DNA from: Streptomyces colonosanans
Lineage (GTDB): Bacteria > Actinomycetota > Actinomycetes > Streptomycetales > Streptomycetaceae
DNA: 64,000 nucleotides
Direction of reading: 5' to 3'
Assembly: GCF_001866645.1 (NCBI RefSeq)
Contig: NZ_MLYP01000008.1
Location: forward strand, 1 to 64,000
Shown here: one piece after another, positions 1 to 8,826 of the stretch
Position numbering within the stretch: the first letter of the stretch is position 1
How the letters are laid out: the number at the start of each line of letters is the position of its first letter
Position numbers and translations under genes: made by a program
Notes under the pieces: generated by a model
Told to the model about the DNA's origin: nothing
Seen by the model: the letters and a program-made list of their open reading frames with translations, nothing else
Database searches by the model: none

Positions 1-53
1 TGCTGTGTTTGTCCGGGGGCAACCCCCGGACCCCCGGCCGGGTCGGTGTCGCG

Positions 54-872
54 CTAGCCGTTGGCGAGAGCCTGTACCCGGTCCAGCGCCCCATTGAACT
101 TGTCGTGGTCACCGACCGTCGGGCCCGACGACGTGTACTGCCACATGGTGTAGTACGACCATCCGGCCGGGAGTGTGCCCGGGTCGGAGGCGTAGCGGGC
201 GATCCACAGCGGGTTCTTGGAGGCGAAGCCGCCGTAGTTGCCGGTGCACTGCGTCCACCAGCTGGTGGCCGTGTAGATCACGGCGTCGCGGCCGGTGCGG
301 GCCTTGTACGTGTTCAGGAAGTCGGTGATCCAGCTGACCATGGTGCTCGCCGTCTTGCCGTAGCAGGCGGCGCCGTACGGGTTCCACTCGATGTCGAGCA
401 CGCCGGGAAGGGTCTTGCCGTCCCTGGACCAGCCGCCGCCGTGGTCGACGAAGTAGTTGGCCTGAGTGGCTCCGCTCGTGGTGTCCGGGGTCGCGAAGTG
501 ATAGGCGCCGCGGATCATGCCGACGTTGTAGGAGCCGTTGTACTGCTGGGCGAAGTAGGGGTTCGTGTAGTACGTCCCTTCGGTCGCCTTCGTGTACGCC
601 CACTTGACGCCGCTGTTCCACAGGGTGGACCAGGCGACGTTGCCCTGATAGCCGGCGACGTCGACGCCCTCGGTCTGGGTGGCGTCGCTGGTGGGGGGCG
701 TACCGCTGCTGCCGTCGTGTGCCAGGACACCCATGCCCATGGTCGCGGAGCCGCGGGCGGGGGTGGTGGCGGCCGAGGAGGGGGCGGCGAGGGCGAACGA
801 GAACGCTGCGAGCAGGGCTCCCACGACGGTCAGCCGCCGTACGCGGGCCGTTCCGGATCTGTGCACGGACAT
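54..872 (-). CDS. Secreted GH25 lysozyme (N-acetylmuramidase)
   Basis: This 272-aa protein should be an exported muramidase that cleaves the MurNAc-GlcNAc bond of peptidoglycan. A signal peptide is visible (basic start, hydrophobic stretch near residues 14-30, then an Ala-rich cleavage region near 34). A GH25-type domain fills the rest. The motif EGVDVAGYQGNV near residues 69-79 supplies the first acidic residue (Asp71), and LPGVLDIEWN near 155-164 supplies the Asp160/Glu162 pair expected at the family's catalytic centre. MWQYTSSG near the end matches the usual C-terminal strand. I chose the ATG just before the signal peptide; an open frame continues 85 codons upstream but has no signal-like start. 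The gene is monocistronic and divergent from the MarR gene. The family call is firm; whether it acts in growth, lysis or competition cannot be read here. Confidence 0.88.
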   Translation of the reverse strand: MSVHRSGTARVRRLTVVGALLAAFSFALAAPSSAATTPARGSATMGMGVLAHDGSSGTPPTSDATQTEGVDVAGYQGNVAWSTLWNSGVKWAYTKATEGTYYTNPYFAQQYNGSYNVGMIRGAYHFATPDTTSGATQANYFVDHGGGWSRDGKTLPGVLDIEWNPYGAACYGKTASTMVSWITDFLNTYKARTGRDAVIYTATSWWTQCTGNYGGFASKNPLWIARYASDPGTLPAGWSYYTMWQYTSSGPTVGDHDKFNGALDRVQALANG

Positions 873-1334
873 GGCGTGCCTCCGAAAGTCGGGTGGTGCT
901 CGGTGGGGGGAAACGCGGGCATGTCCCACGGCCGCACGGTGGGGAGAGCGGATGACGGTCGACCCACCGCCACTGATGACGTGGGCATGCCATGCTTGCC
1001 GTAAAGAAGTTACGCCCGTAGACCGCCCCTGGGAAGAGGGCATGCGGAGTCGTCGGTGGCCTACCGGTGCCGGACCGTCAAACTGTGGCCCTGCGCATCC
1101 CCCGGCGGTCGGCGCGGTGCGGAACATCCTGCCCCCGTACCGGACGGGTCATGCGCTCGTCCCGGCGACCGGAAGAGAAGCCGCCGGGCGCGCCCGGTGT
1201 GTCCGCCACCGCAGGGCAGGCGGGAATCTCCCGACCCCTCGGGCAGGAGAGCACGTCGCACCTGCGAAATACTGATGCGGCGCCGACGGCGGCGACGGGG
1301 GTACTGGACCCGGAAACTTCAGGCAGGGGCTGAC
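873..1334. other. Intergenic region between divergent lysozyme and MarR genes
   Basis: These 460 bases separate two divergent genes and must hold both promoters. I see no convincing gene, repeat or terminator. Open frames across it are unrecognisable in protein content and are typical high-GC shadows. Confidence 0.5.
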
Positions 1335-1841
1335 GTGCACGAGTACGGAAACGGCGAGGGGCGTCCGGTCCCATCCGGCGGGCCGGAGGACGGCGCGGAA
1401 CACGGCGGAGCGGACCGGGAATTCCTGTCCCTGGAGCGCGAGCTGACGGTGTTCCTGCGGCGGGCCCGGGCCAGTCAGGGCGAGATGGCCCGCGAAGTCC
1501 ACCCGGATCTGGAGTCGGCCGCCTACGGACTCTTGGCCCGCCTCGACGAGTGCGGCCGGCAGCGCGCGACGGAGCTCGCGGCCTACATCGGTGTCGGCAA
1601 GGCGACCATGTCCCGTCAGCTGCGCGCCCTGGAGGAGCTGGGCCTGGTGGCCCGCGAGCCCGACCCGGCGGACGGCCGGGCGTGGCTGGTCCACCTCACC
1701 GAGGAGGGCCGCAGCCGCGTCGGAAGGGTGCGCGAGGCGCGCCGTGCGCGGTATGTGCACCAACTGGCCGGCTGGGACCGGCACGAGGTCGCCGAACTGG
1801 CTCGCCTGATCCGTCAGTTGAACCTGGGCATGGAAAAGTAG
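1335..1841 (+). CDS. MarR-family transcriptional regulator
   Basis: A 168-aa winged-helix DNA-binding regulator. The core runs from about residue 55 to 145. LARLDECGRQRATELAAYIGVGKATMSRQLRALEEL carries the recognition helix, and the wing follows with DPADGRAWLVHLTEEG, the usual MarR signature (DxRxxxxxLT). I chose the GTG start because it is preceded by a purine-rich CAGGGGCTGA and the MarR fold begins about 40 residues later. The gene stands alone, tail-to-tail with the PP2C-like gene. The divergent lysozyme gene or a distant locus may be its target; no ligand can be inferred. Confidence 0.88.
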   Translation: MHEYGNGEGRPVPSGGPEDGAEHGGADREFLSLERELTVFLRRARASQGEMAREVHPDLESAAYGLLARLDECGRQRATELAAYIGVGKATMSRQLRALEELGLVAREPDPADGRAWLVHLTEEGRSRVGRVREARRARYVHQLAGWDRHEVAELARLIRQLNLGMEK

Positions 1842-1860
1842 GCGGACCGGGGGCGATCCC

Positions 1861-2649
1861 TCAGGGTTCCACGTACACCACCGTCGCATCGTCGTGCGTC
1901 TTGCTGCGGCCCAGATGTACCCGCATCTCGCGGTCGGCCGCCTCCAGAGCCCGGACGCGTTCCACCAGAGCCGCCGCCCCCTCCTTGCGCACGACGGCGA
2001 ACAGGTCCGCCCAGCTGCCCTCGTGGAACTTCTCCGTCCAGCGGGCCGCACCGTCCGTCAGCGCCAGGAGGGCACGTACCGCGGAGCGCGGCAGTTCACC
2101 CGTCACCGCACGGGCCGCCACGGAGGGGTCCGCGGCGGCCGTGAAGAAGCCGCCCTCCTTGTTGCGGACCGTGGCGTCCGCGATCGCGTCCGTCGCCAGA
2201 CAGGCGCGCGGGACGCGGGCCAGGCGGTCGTCCAGGAAGGGGGTGATCGCACCGTCGGGAGCCTCGCACAGCAGGGCCGAGTCGGAGAGGACCAGGTACT
2301 CCACCACGGTCTCGGACCAGCGGGCGAGGACCACCGTCGCCTGGGGGGTGCGCGGGTGAGAAAGGTCACAGGTGGCCGCGTGGGCCTCGGCGGTGCGACG
2401 GATGGCACGGGAGAGGATCTCAGTGAGCGTCAGATCTCTGTGAGAAACGGACAGTTCGGTCAGTGCGCCGCCGAGTTGTGCGCAGAACCAGGAGACGGAG
2501 TGCAGACAGCCGTCGTCGCCTGCAGGTGGAGTCACACCGTCCAGAACGACGAGCGCCCCGCCCTGTCCTGAGGCCGGAAGCGCGAGTGCGGCGAAGTCCT
2601 CGTCGGGGCGTGCCGGGTCGCCGGGCTCGGAAATCAGTTCCGTACGCAT
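1861..2649 (-). CDS. PP2C-like serine/threonine phosphatase domain protein
   Basis: A 262-aa cytoplasmic protein with the layout of a divergent PP2C (PPM) phosphatase. An early DED is followed by GGALVVLDGVTPP near residue 45 (the metal-binding DG step), a central LALTDGAARW, and a terminal KTHDDATVVYVEP (the DDAT step). These three acidic motifs normally coordinate the Mg/Mn pair. There are no membrane segments. The start at MRTELISEPG is preferred because the conserved part begins at once; an upstream in-frame ATG would add 35 residues without family features. Its 3' end meets the MarR gene tail-to-tail. Substrate is unknown. Activity is uncertain because the metal site is degenerate. Confidence 0.7.
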   Translation of the reverse strand: MRTELISEPGDPARPDEDFAALALPASGQGGALVVLDGVTPPAGDDGCLHSVSWFCAQLGGALTELSVSHRDLTLTEILSRAIRRTAEAHAATCDLSHPRTPQATVVLARWSETVVEYLVLSDSALLCEAPDGAITPFLDDRLARVPRACLATDAIADATVRNKEGGFFTAAADPSVAARAVTGELPRSAVRALLALTDGAARWTEKFHEGSWADLFAVVRKEGAAALVERVRALEAADREMRVHLGRSKTHDDATVVYVEP

Positions 2650-3027
2650 CCAGCCAGTCTGCACGAGCCCTTCACGGGGTCCATAAAGGCCGACAGTGAT
2701 CGTCGAACGTGTGATCTGGCAGGTCAGGTGCCTGGTTTGCGGCGGAATGATCAACTCCGGTGAAGCGTGGGCGCGAATACTGCCAAAGCGCGCCGCCTAC
2801 GTCCAACCGGCCTGCCGTACAAGGCATCGGAGCGGGCCCGAGGGACTTGCTCGCCAACTCCCCACCGAGGTTCACTCCTTCGGGTGGCGGGTCGGGGGAA
2901 GCGGGATCACTGCGCACCGGCACTGGGAGGGTCGGAAATCGTCGTACCGGGACGACAGCCCAGTTGACGGGCCGTCGCCCCCGGGTCATGGGTACACGAA
3001 TCAGGATTGCGAGCACCGGTGCAGAAG
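2650..3027. other. Promoter region upstream of the conservon
   Basis: These 378 bases lie between divergent genes and should contain the promoters of the PP2C-like gene and the conservon operon. I see no gene or clear repeat here. Confidence 0.45.
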
Positions 3028-5973
3028 ATGCGGCCTCGGCGCACAGGCAGGCAGACGGCTCCCGAACGGGACGCCTCGTCCGAGTCCGCGGGCAGCGGCC
3101 GTCCCGCCCATGTCCGCAACCGCCTGATCATCGCTGTGGCCGTGGTCGCCGCCGCGATCGCCGGCGCCGGGGCGCCGAGCGTCATCGCCGCCTCGGGACA
3201 GCTGAAGGACTCCCAGAACCTGGTGACGCTCGCCGAGCAGACCCAGGACGCGCTCGTGCTCGCCCACTCCCTGGCCGACGAGCGCGACGGCGTCACGTCG
3301 TACGTGGCCGCCGGGCGCCCCAAGTCCAAGGCGCCCGCCGAGCAGCAGAGCGTCCGTGTCGACCGGCAGATCGAGGACCTGCGCGCCCATGCGGACCTCT
3401 CCGCCGTGCTGCGTAAGGACCTCGATGACGTGGCCACCGTACGGAGAGCGGCGCTCACCGGGAAGAGCTCCGCTCTTGAGACGCATCGGGAGTACTCCTC
3501 GATCATCGGCGAACTCCACGCGCTCGCCGTGGACCTGGCCGAGAAGATGCCGCCGCGGGCGGGCGCGGGCGCCCACGCCCTCGCCGAACTCGACAGCGCG
3601 GTGCAGCAGTCGGCGGCCGCCCGCGGACTGTTTCTCGCCGCCCTGAACGTTCCGCACGTCACCCAGACCACGTACAACCCGATCACCGGCCTGCCGACCA
3701 CCACCAGCGTCTCCTCGGAAGCCGACACCAAACGGCGCGACGCGCTCACCGCCGCAGCCCAGCAGGCCGCCGTCCGCTCCGACGCGGCGATCGCCGGCTT
3801 CCGTGACACCGTGCCCCAGGCCGCCAAGAACTCCTACGAGTCCACGGTCACCGGACCCGAGGTCACCTCCGCCGAGAAGTACCTCACGGCCCTCGCCGAC
3901 CAGCCCACGCTCTCTGACGACGAACTCGGCTACGACCCCAAGAAGGTCGAGGCCGCCCTCTCCTCCCGGGTCGACCTGATGCGCGGCGTCGAGTCCTCGC
4001 TCTACGAGGCCCGCAGCAAGCAGCTCGCGCAACTGCGTGACGACGACGTCACCGCGCTGGAGATCCGCATCGCCGTCCTCGGCGTACTCCTGCTCGTCGC
4101 CGTCGGCATCACCATGGCCATGGCCCGTACGCTGACCCGCCCGCTCGCCGTCCTGCGTCTCGGATCGGCCCGCGTGGCCGCCGACCCGGCCGCCGAGGAA
4201 CCGGTGAAGTTCACCGGGCGCAATGACGAGTTCGCCCAGGTCGTCCGCTCCGTCAACGCCCTGCACGCGCACGCTGCCGCGCTCCAGGAGCGCCTGTCGA
4301 CCCTGGAGGCCGACCGCAAGCACCTGGTCGGCCAGCGCCAGACCATGGCCGACGAGCGCGAAAAGCTCCGCGCCGAACTCGCCGACGCGTCCGCCCGCCT
4401 GGGGCAGGTCCGGAACAACACCTGCGCCACCTTCGTCAACCTCGCCCTGCGCACCGTGGGTCTCGTCGATCGTCAACTCGCCGTCATCGAAGGCATGGAG
4501 GAGCGGGAGCAGGACCCGGAGCGCCTCTCCACGCTCTTCCGGCTCGACCACTTCGCCACGGTCATGCGCCGGCACAGCGAGAACCTCCTCGTCCTGGCCG
4601 GCGCCGAGCAGGTCCAGCAGCACCCGGGGCCCGTGCCGCTCGTCGACGTCGTACGCGCTGCGGTCAGCGAGGTCGAGCGGTACGAGCGCGTCCGCGTCGG
4701 CGCGCTGCCGCCGCGCACGTATCTCGCGGGCTTCGCCGCCGACGACCTCTCGCACCTGGTGGCCGAACTCCTGGAGAACGCCACGTCGTTCTCGCCGCCG
4801 GAGGCGGCCGTCGAGGTCTCCGGCTGGCTTCTGGAGAACGGTGAGCTGATGCTCTCCGTCCAGGACGAGGGCATCGGCCTGTCCGAGGACCGGATGAGCC
4901 GGCTGAACGCCCGGCTCGCCGATTTCGACCCGAACGCCCCGTACGACCACGAGGACGGCGAGGGCCTCGGGCTCGGCCTGTACGTGGTGGCGTGCCTCGC
5001 CCACCGGCATGGCGTCCGCGTCGAACTGCGCGAGCAGAAGCAAAGCGGCGTCGCGGCGGTCGCCGTACTGCCGAAGTCCCTTCTCGCCGCCACCCCGACG
5101 ACGGCCGTCCCCACCGCAGGCCCGGCCTCGGCCGGTGCGCACACGCTGTCCCTGCCCGGCGCTGACGCGGAGGTCAACTCGAACGTCCTGAGCACCCGGG
5201 TGCGGATCACCGCCCAGGAGCCGGACAGCGACGAGGACTCCTTGATCGCGGCGGCGGAACAGGCCCTGCGGGAGCACTCGGACTCCGCCGAGGAAGCGGG
5301 GACCGACTCCGCCGAGGAGCCCGAGGTGGCGGGGGCCGTCACGGAGACCTCGGCGGAGACCGTCGCGGAGCCTCTCGCGGAGACCGTCCCGGAGCCCGAG
5401 GCGTCCCCCGAGACCACCATGGTGCTCTTCGCGCCGGTGACCCAGGACCCGGACCCCGCCGACCGCGCGGATGCGGACCACGCTCCCCTCGAGGACGCGC
5501 CCCCCGCTCCTTCCACGGACGCGGACGATGCACCCGTCGCCACCCCCGCCGAGCCTGCCGCAGACCCGTACAGGATCGGCCCCGACGCGCACGAGCGCGC
5601 CGCCGACGAAGGCGCGCCGCAGTCCGTCGCCGAGGACCCCCTGCCCGAGGAGTCCGACACCCCCCAGGAGTCCGCGACCCCCCGGCTCACCACCAAGGGT
5701 CTCCCCAAGCGCACCCCCAAGATCTCCGCACCGGCCCAGGCCCCCCGTCCTCGGGCCGGCGGTGTGGACGCCGAGGCGCTGCGTCGCAGGCTCGGCGGAT
5801 TCCACCGGGGGGCCACGGCGGGCTACCACCACATCGAGACGGAGAACGCCGAGAGAACGGGGGAGACGAAGGCGGCCCCGCCCCGGCTCACGACTCCACC
5901 GCACACCGCCGCACCCGGTGCCGCACAGGACGGAGAAGCACCGGGGGGCACAGTCGAGGAGGCAAGCAGTTGA
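3028..5973 (+). CDS. cvnA: Conservon sensor kinase CvnA with nitrate/nitrite-sensing (NIT) domain
   Basis: A membrane histidine-kinase-like protein of about 981 aa. It starts with a basic stretch, then TM1 (LIIAVAVVAAAIAGAGAP, about residues 32-50), an extracellular helical NIT-type sensor (about 50-345), TM2 (IAVLGVLLLVAVGITMAMA, about 345-363) and a HAMP-like linker with a coiled coil. A degenerate dimerisation segment follows (LDHFATVMRRHSENLL), then a HATPase domain with N-box ELLENATSFSPP near 582 and G-box GEGLGLGLYVVA. The last 300 residues are an acidic, Pro/Ala-rich disordered tail. Conservon A proteins recruit the Roadblock, DUF742 and GTPase partners encoded next. The ATG at 3028 is used; TTG 3007 and GTG 3019 are alternatives. 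The stop overlaps the cvnB TTG start. Confidence 0.9.
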   Translation: MRPRRTGRQTAPERDASSESAGSGRPAHVRNRLIIAVAVVAAAIAGAGAPSVIAASGQLKDSQNLVTLAEQTQDALVLAHSLADERDGVTSYVAAGRPKSKAPAEQQSVRVDRQIEDLRAHADLSAVLRKDLDDVATVRRAALTGKSSALETHREYSSIIGELHALAVDLAEKMPPRAGAGAHALAELDSAVQQSAAARGLFLAALNVPHVTQTTYNPITGLPTTTSVSSEADTKRRDALTAAAQQAAVRSDAAIAGFRDTVPQAAKNSYESTVTGPEVTSAEKYLTALADQPTLSDDELGYDPKKVEAALSSRVDLMRGVESSLYEARSKQLAQLRDDDVTALEIRIAVLGVLLLVAVGITMAMARTLTRPLAVLRLGSARVAADPAAEEPVKFTGRNDEFAQVVRSVNALHAHAAALQERLSTLEADRKHLVGQRQTMADEREKLRAELADASARLGQVRNNTCATFVNLALRTVGLVDRQLAVIEGMEEREQDPERLSTLFRLDHFATVMRRHSENLLVLAGAEQVQQHPGPVPLVDVVRAAVSEVERYERVRVGALPPRTYLAGFAADDLSHLVAELLENATSFSPPEAAVEVSGWLLENGELMLSVQDEGIGLSEDRMSRLNARLADFDPNAPYDHEDGEGLGLGLYVVACLAHRHGVRVELREQKQSGVAAVAVLPKSLLAATPTTAVPTAGPASAGAHTLSLPGADAEVNSNVLSTRVRITAQEPDSDEDSLIAAAEQALREHSDSAEEAGTDSAEEPEVAGAVTETSAETVAEPLAETVPEPEASPETTMVLFAPVTQDPDPADRADADHAPLEDAPPAPSTDADDAPVATPAEPAADPYRIGPDAHERAADEGAPQSVAEDPLPEESDTPQESATPRLTTKGLPKRTPKISAPAQAPRPRAGGVDAEALRRRLGGFHRGATAGYHHIETENAERTGETKAAPPRLTTPPHTAAPGAAQDGEAPGGTVEEASS

Positions 5974-6473
5974 CCGCGCCCAGTACCTTCGGACTGAGCA
6001 GTGAGGCACGCAACCTGCACTGGCTGCTGACGAACCTCGTCGAGGAGGTGCCGGGACTGCTGTCGGTCGCGGTGGTCTCCTCCGACGGCCTGCTCCTGCT
6101 GTCGTCCGACCCCGGCCAGAACACGCAGGCCCGCTCCGGTCACGCCGGACGACCGAGCAGCCCCAAGAGGTCCTCCGCCGACCTCGCCACCATCGTCTCC
6201 GGGGTCGGCAGCCTCACCGTCGGTGCCGCCAAGCTGATGGACTTCGGCGGGGTCCGGCACACGATGGTCGCCATGGACGAGGGCAGCCTGTTCGTCATGT
6301 CCATCAGCGACGGCTCGCTGCTCGGCGTGCACGGCTCCGCGGACTGCGACATGAGCGTGGTGGCGTACCACATGGCGCTCTTCGTCGGCCGCGCCGGACA
6401 CGTCCTGACGCCCGAACTCCGCAGTGAGCTGAGGAAATCCCTTGAGTCCGAGTCGGCCGGGAGTACGCGATGA
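5970..6473 (+). CDS. cvnB: Conservon Roadblock/LC7 protein CvnB
   Basis: A 167-aa Roadblock/LC7-fold protein. LHWLLTNLVEEVPGLLSVAVVSSDGLLLLSSD near residues 13-45 is the family signature, followed by the beta strands around VGAAKLMDFGG and LFVMSISDGSLLGV. In conservons this protein sits between the membrane kinase and the GTPase and is thought to act as a GTPase regulator (known from the family). The TTG start overlaps the cvnA stop, and GAGGAGG lies 8-14 bases upstream, which decides the start. The gene overlaps cvnC by 4 nt, so the two are translationally coupled. Confidence 0.92.
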   Translation: MTAPSTFGLSSEARNLHWLLTNLVEEVPGLLSVAVVSSDGLLLLSSDPGQNTQARSGHAGRPSSPKRSSADLATIVSGVGSLTVGAAKLMDFGGVRHTMVAMDEGSLFVMSISDGSLLGVHGSADCDMSVVAYHMALFVGRAGHVLTPELRSELRKSLESESAGSTR

Positions 6474-6901
6474 GCAGTGCGGTGAGCAGCCCCCTGAGCG
6501 ATACGCCCAAGCTGCCGGTCCGCGGCGGTGACCGAAAACCCGCCCGCGTCCGCCCCTACTCACTCACCGGCGGCCGCACCCGCTTCGGCCACGTCCTCCT
6601 CGTGGAGACGCTCGTGGCGGCGCTGGAGGCCCCCGAGGAGCGCAAGGAACTGACGAACGGTTCAGCCGCGACCCGGGTCATGCCGGAAATGCGGGCCATC
6701 GTCGAACTGTGCCGCCGCATGCGGACGGTGGCCGAGATCGCCGCGCTGCTGAAGATGCCGCTCGGCGTGGTCCGCGTACTCCTGAGCGACCTCGCGGACC
6801 AGGGAAAGATCCGAGTGTACGGAACCGGAACCGGTCACGGCACCGGCCGTCCGGACCGCGCTCTGCTGGAAAGGGTGTTGAGTGGACTCCGCCGTCTCTG
6901 A
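6470..6901 (+). CDS. cvnC: Conservon DUF742 protein CvnC
   Basis: A 143-aa DUF742 protein. The N-terminal half contains RVRPYSLTGGRTR, the hallmark of DUF742. The C-terminal half reads as a winged-helix-like segment (IVELCRRMRTVAEIAALLKMPLGVVRVLLSDLADQG), as in other CvnC proteins. It overlaps cvnB by 4 nt and cvnD by 20 nt. The biochemical role in conservons is not settled; it is probably an adaptor of the signalling complex. Confidence 0.92.
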   Translation: MSSAVSSPLSDTPKLPVRGGDRKPARVRPYSLTGGRTRFGHVLLVETLVAALEAPEERKELTNGSAATRVMPEMRAIVELCRRMRTVAEIAALLKMPLGVVRVLLSDLADQGKIRVYGTGTGHGTGRPDRALLERVLSGLRRL

Positions 6902-7520
6902 CGCCGCCCGCGGCGTCCCCCCTCTCGTCGAGCCCGACGAGACCGTGCGGCCCTGGCAGACGGACCGCACCCGCGCGCCGATCGCCACGAAGATCGTGCT
7001 GGCCGGTGGCTTCGGCGTCGGCAAGACCACGATGGTCACCGCCGTCTCGGAGATCACGCCTCTGCAGACGGAGGCGCTGATGACCGAGGCGAGCAAGGAG
7101 ACCGACGATCTCAGCGCCACGCCGGGCAAGGTCACCACGACCGTCGCCATGGACTTCGGCCGGATCACGCTGGACGACGACCTGGTGCTGTACCTGTTCG
7201 GCACACCGGGCCAGGAGCGGTTCTGGTTCATGTGGGACGACCTGGTGCGCGGCGCGATCGGCGCCGTCGTGCTGGCCGACACCCGCCGCCTCAAGGACTG
7301 CTTCCCGGCGCTCGACTACTTCGAGAGCTGTGGGATGCCGTACGTCGTCGCCGTCAACCACTTCGACGGCAGCGAGCGGTTCGAGCCGGAGGACGTGCGG
7401 GAGGCGCTGACGATACCCGCGCATATACCTGTCATGGTCATGGACGCGCGGCGTCGGATCTCGGGCATCGAGGCCCTGCTGGCCCTGGTGGCCCACGCAC
7501 TCGAGGAAACCCCCGAATGA
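6882..7520 (+). CDS. cvnD: Conservon small GTPase CvnD
   Basis: A 212-aa Ras-like GTPase. The P-loop is GGFGVGKTT at residues 42-50, Walker B/switch II is LFGTPGQERFWFMW, and the guanine-specificity loop is present as AVNHFDG in place of NKxD. In conservons it works with CvnB as a G-protein module downstream of CvnA. The GTG start lies inside the end of cvnC (20-nt overlap), so expression is coupled. The last gene of the run, a flavin monooxygenase, begins 40 bases downstream with its own strong ribosome site. Confidence 0.92.
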   Translation: MDSAVSDAARGVPPLVEPDETVRPWQTDRTRAPIATKIVLAGGFGVGKTTMVTAVSEITPLQTEALMTEASKETDDLSATPGKVTTTVAMDFGRITLDDDLVLYLFGTPGQERFWFMWDDLVRGAIGAVVLADTRRLKDCFPALDYFESCGMPYVVAVNHFDGSERFEPEDVREALTIPAHIPVMVMDARRRISGIEALLALVAHALEETPE

Positions 7521-7560
7521 TCCCCGCAGCAGTCCGGAAGTCGTAGGAGGCACTACTCGC

Positions 7561-8826
7561 ATGCGCAAGATACTCGTCGTGGGAGCCGGTCAGTCCGGTC
7601 TCCAGCTCGCCCTCGGCCTGCAGTCGCACGGGTACGAGGTCACCCTGATGTCCAACCGGACCGCGGACGAGATCCGCACCGGCCGGGTCATGTCGACGCA
7701 GTGCATGTTCCACACGGCGCTCGAGCACGAGCGGGACCTGCAGCTGAACTTCTGGGAGTCCCAGGCCCCGAGGATCGAGGGACTCGGCGTCTCGGTCGCC
7801 GCCCCCGGATCCTTCGACGAGGGCCCTGCCCAGCGCGCGATCGACTGGGTGGGCCGGCTCGACGGGTATGCGCAGTCGGTCGACCAGCGGGTGAAGATGG
7901 CCGGCTGGACGGAGGCCTTCGTCCAGCGCGGCGGCCAGCTGGTCATCCACGGTGTGGCGGTCGGCGACCTCGACTACTTCTCCCGTGTCTACGACCTCGT
8001 CCTGGTGTCGGCGGGCAAGGGCGAACTGGTGTCGATGTTCGAGCGGGACGCCTCCCGCTCCCCGTACAGCGAGCCGCAGCGCGCGCTGGCGGTCTCGTAT
8101 GTGCACGGCCTGGCCCCGCGCCCGGAGCACCCCGAGTTCGACGCGGTCCGCTGCAACCTGGTCCCCGGCGTGGGCGAGCTGTTCATCATGCCGACCTACA
8201 CCTTCTCCGGCCGTGCCGACATCCTGTTCTGGGAGGGCATCCCCGGGGGCCCGCTCGATGTCTTCAAGGAGGTCAGGGACCCGGCGCAGCACCTGTCCCT
8301 CACCCTGGACCTCATGGCGAGGTACACGCCCTGGGAGCACGAGCGGACCGCGAAGGTCGAACTCACGGACGCCGGTGGCACCCTCGCCGGCCGTTACGCC
8401 CCGACCGTGCGCAAGCCGGTCGTCCGGCTGCCCGGCGGCGGCCTGGTCCTGGGTGTGGCCGACGTCGTCGTCGCCAACGACCCGGTCACCGGCCAGGGCT
8501 CCAACTCGGCGTCCAAGTGCGCCGCCTCATACCTCGCCTCCATCCTCGAACACGGCGACAGGCCGTTCGACGAGGAGTGGATGCAGCAGACCTTCGACCG
8601 CTACTGGAACATCGCTCAGCACGTCACCAAGTGGACGAACGCCATGCTCGGCGTGCCGCCGGAGCACGTTCTCAACCTGATCGGCGCGGCGGGCGCGCTC
8701 CAGCCGGTGGCCGACCGCTTCGTCAACGGCTTCGACAACCCGGCCGACTTCGAGAACTTCTTCTTCGACCCGGAGAAGGCGGAGGCCTATCTGGCGTCGG
8801 TCGCGGGCGCCGCCGCAGCCGAGTAG
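7561..8826 (+). CDS. StyA-like FAD-dependent monooxygenase
   Basis: A 421-aa flavoprotein resembling the oxygenase subunit of styrene/indole monooxygenases (two-component StyA type). The N-terminal dinucleotide-binding motif is ILVVGAGQSGLQLALGLQ (GxGxxG at residues 8-13). The second FAD contact is LGVADVVVANDPVTGQGSNSASK near 298-318. StyA-type enzymes take reduced FAD from a separate reductase, and none is seen here. AGGAGG lies 11 bases upstream of the ATG. The gene follows cvnD by 40 bases in the same direction, so it is probably part of or controlled with the conservon operon. Its last 40 bases overlap the convergent NlpC/P60 gene. Substrate unknown. Confidence 0.82.
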   Translation: MRKILVVGAGQSGLQLALGLQSHGYEVTLMSNRTADEIRTGRVMSTQCMFHTALEHERDLQLNFWESQAPRIEGLGVSVAAPGSFDEGPAQRAIDWVGRLDGYAQSVDQRVKMAGWTEAFVQRGGQLVIHGVAVGDLDYFSRVYDLVLVSAGKGELVSMFERDASRSPYSEPQRALAVSYVHGLAPRPEHPEFDAVRCNLVPGVGELFIMPTYTFSGRADILFWEGIPGGPLDVFKEVRDPAQHLSLTLDLMARYTPWEHERTAKVELTDAGGTLAGRYAPTVRKPVVRLPGGGLVLGVADVVVANDPVTGQGSNSASKCAASYLASILEHGDRPFDEEWMQQTFDRYWNIAQHVTKWTNAMLGVPPEHVLNLIGAAGALQPVADRFVNGFDNPADFENFFFDPEKAEAYLASVAGAAAAE

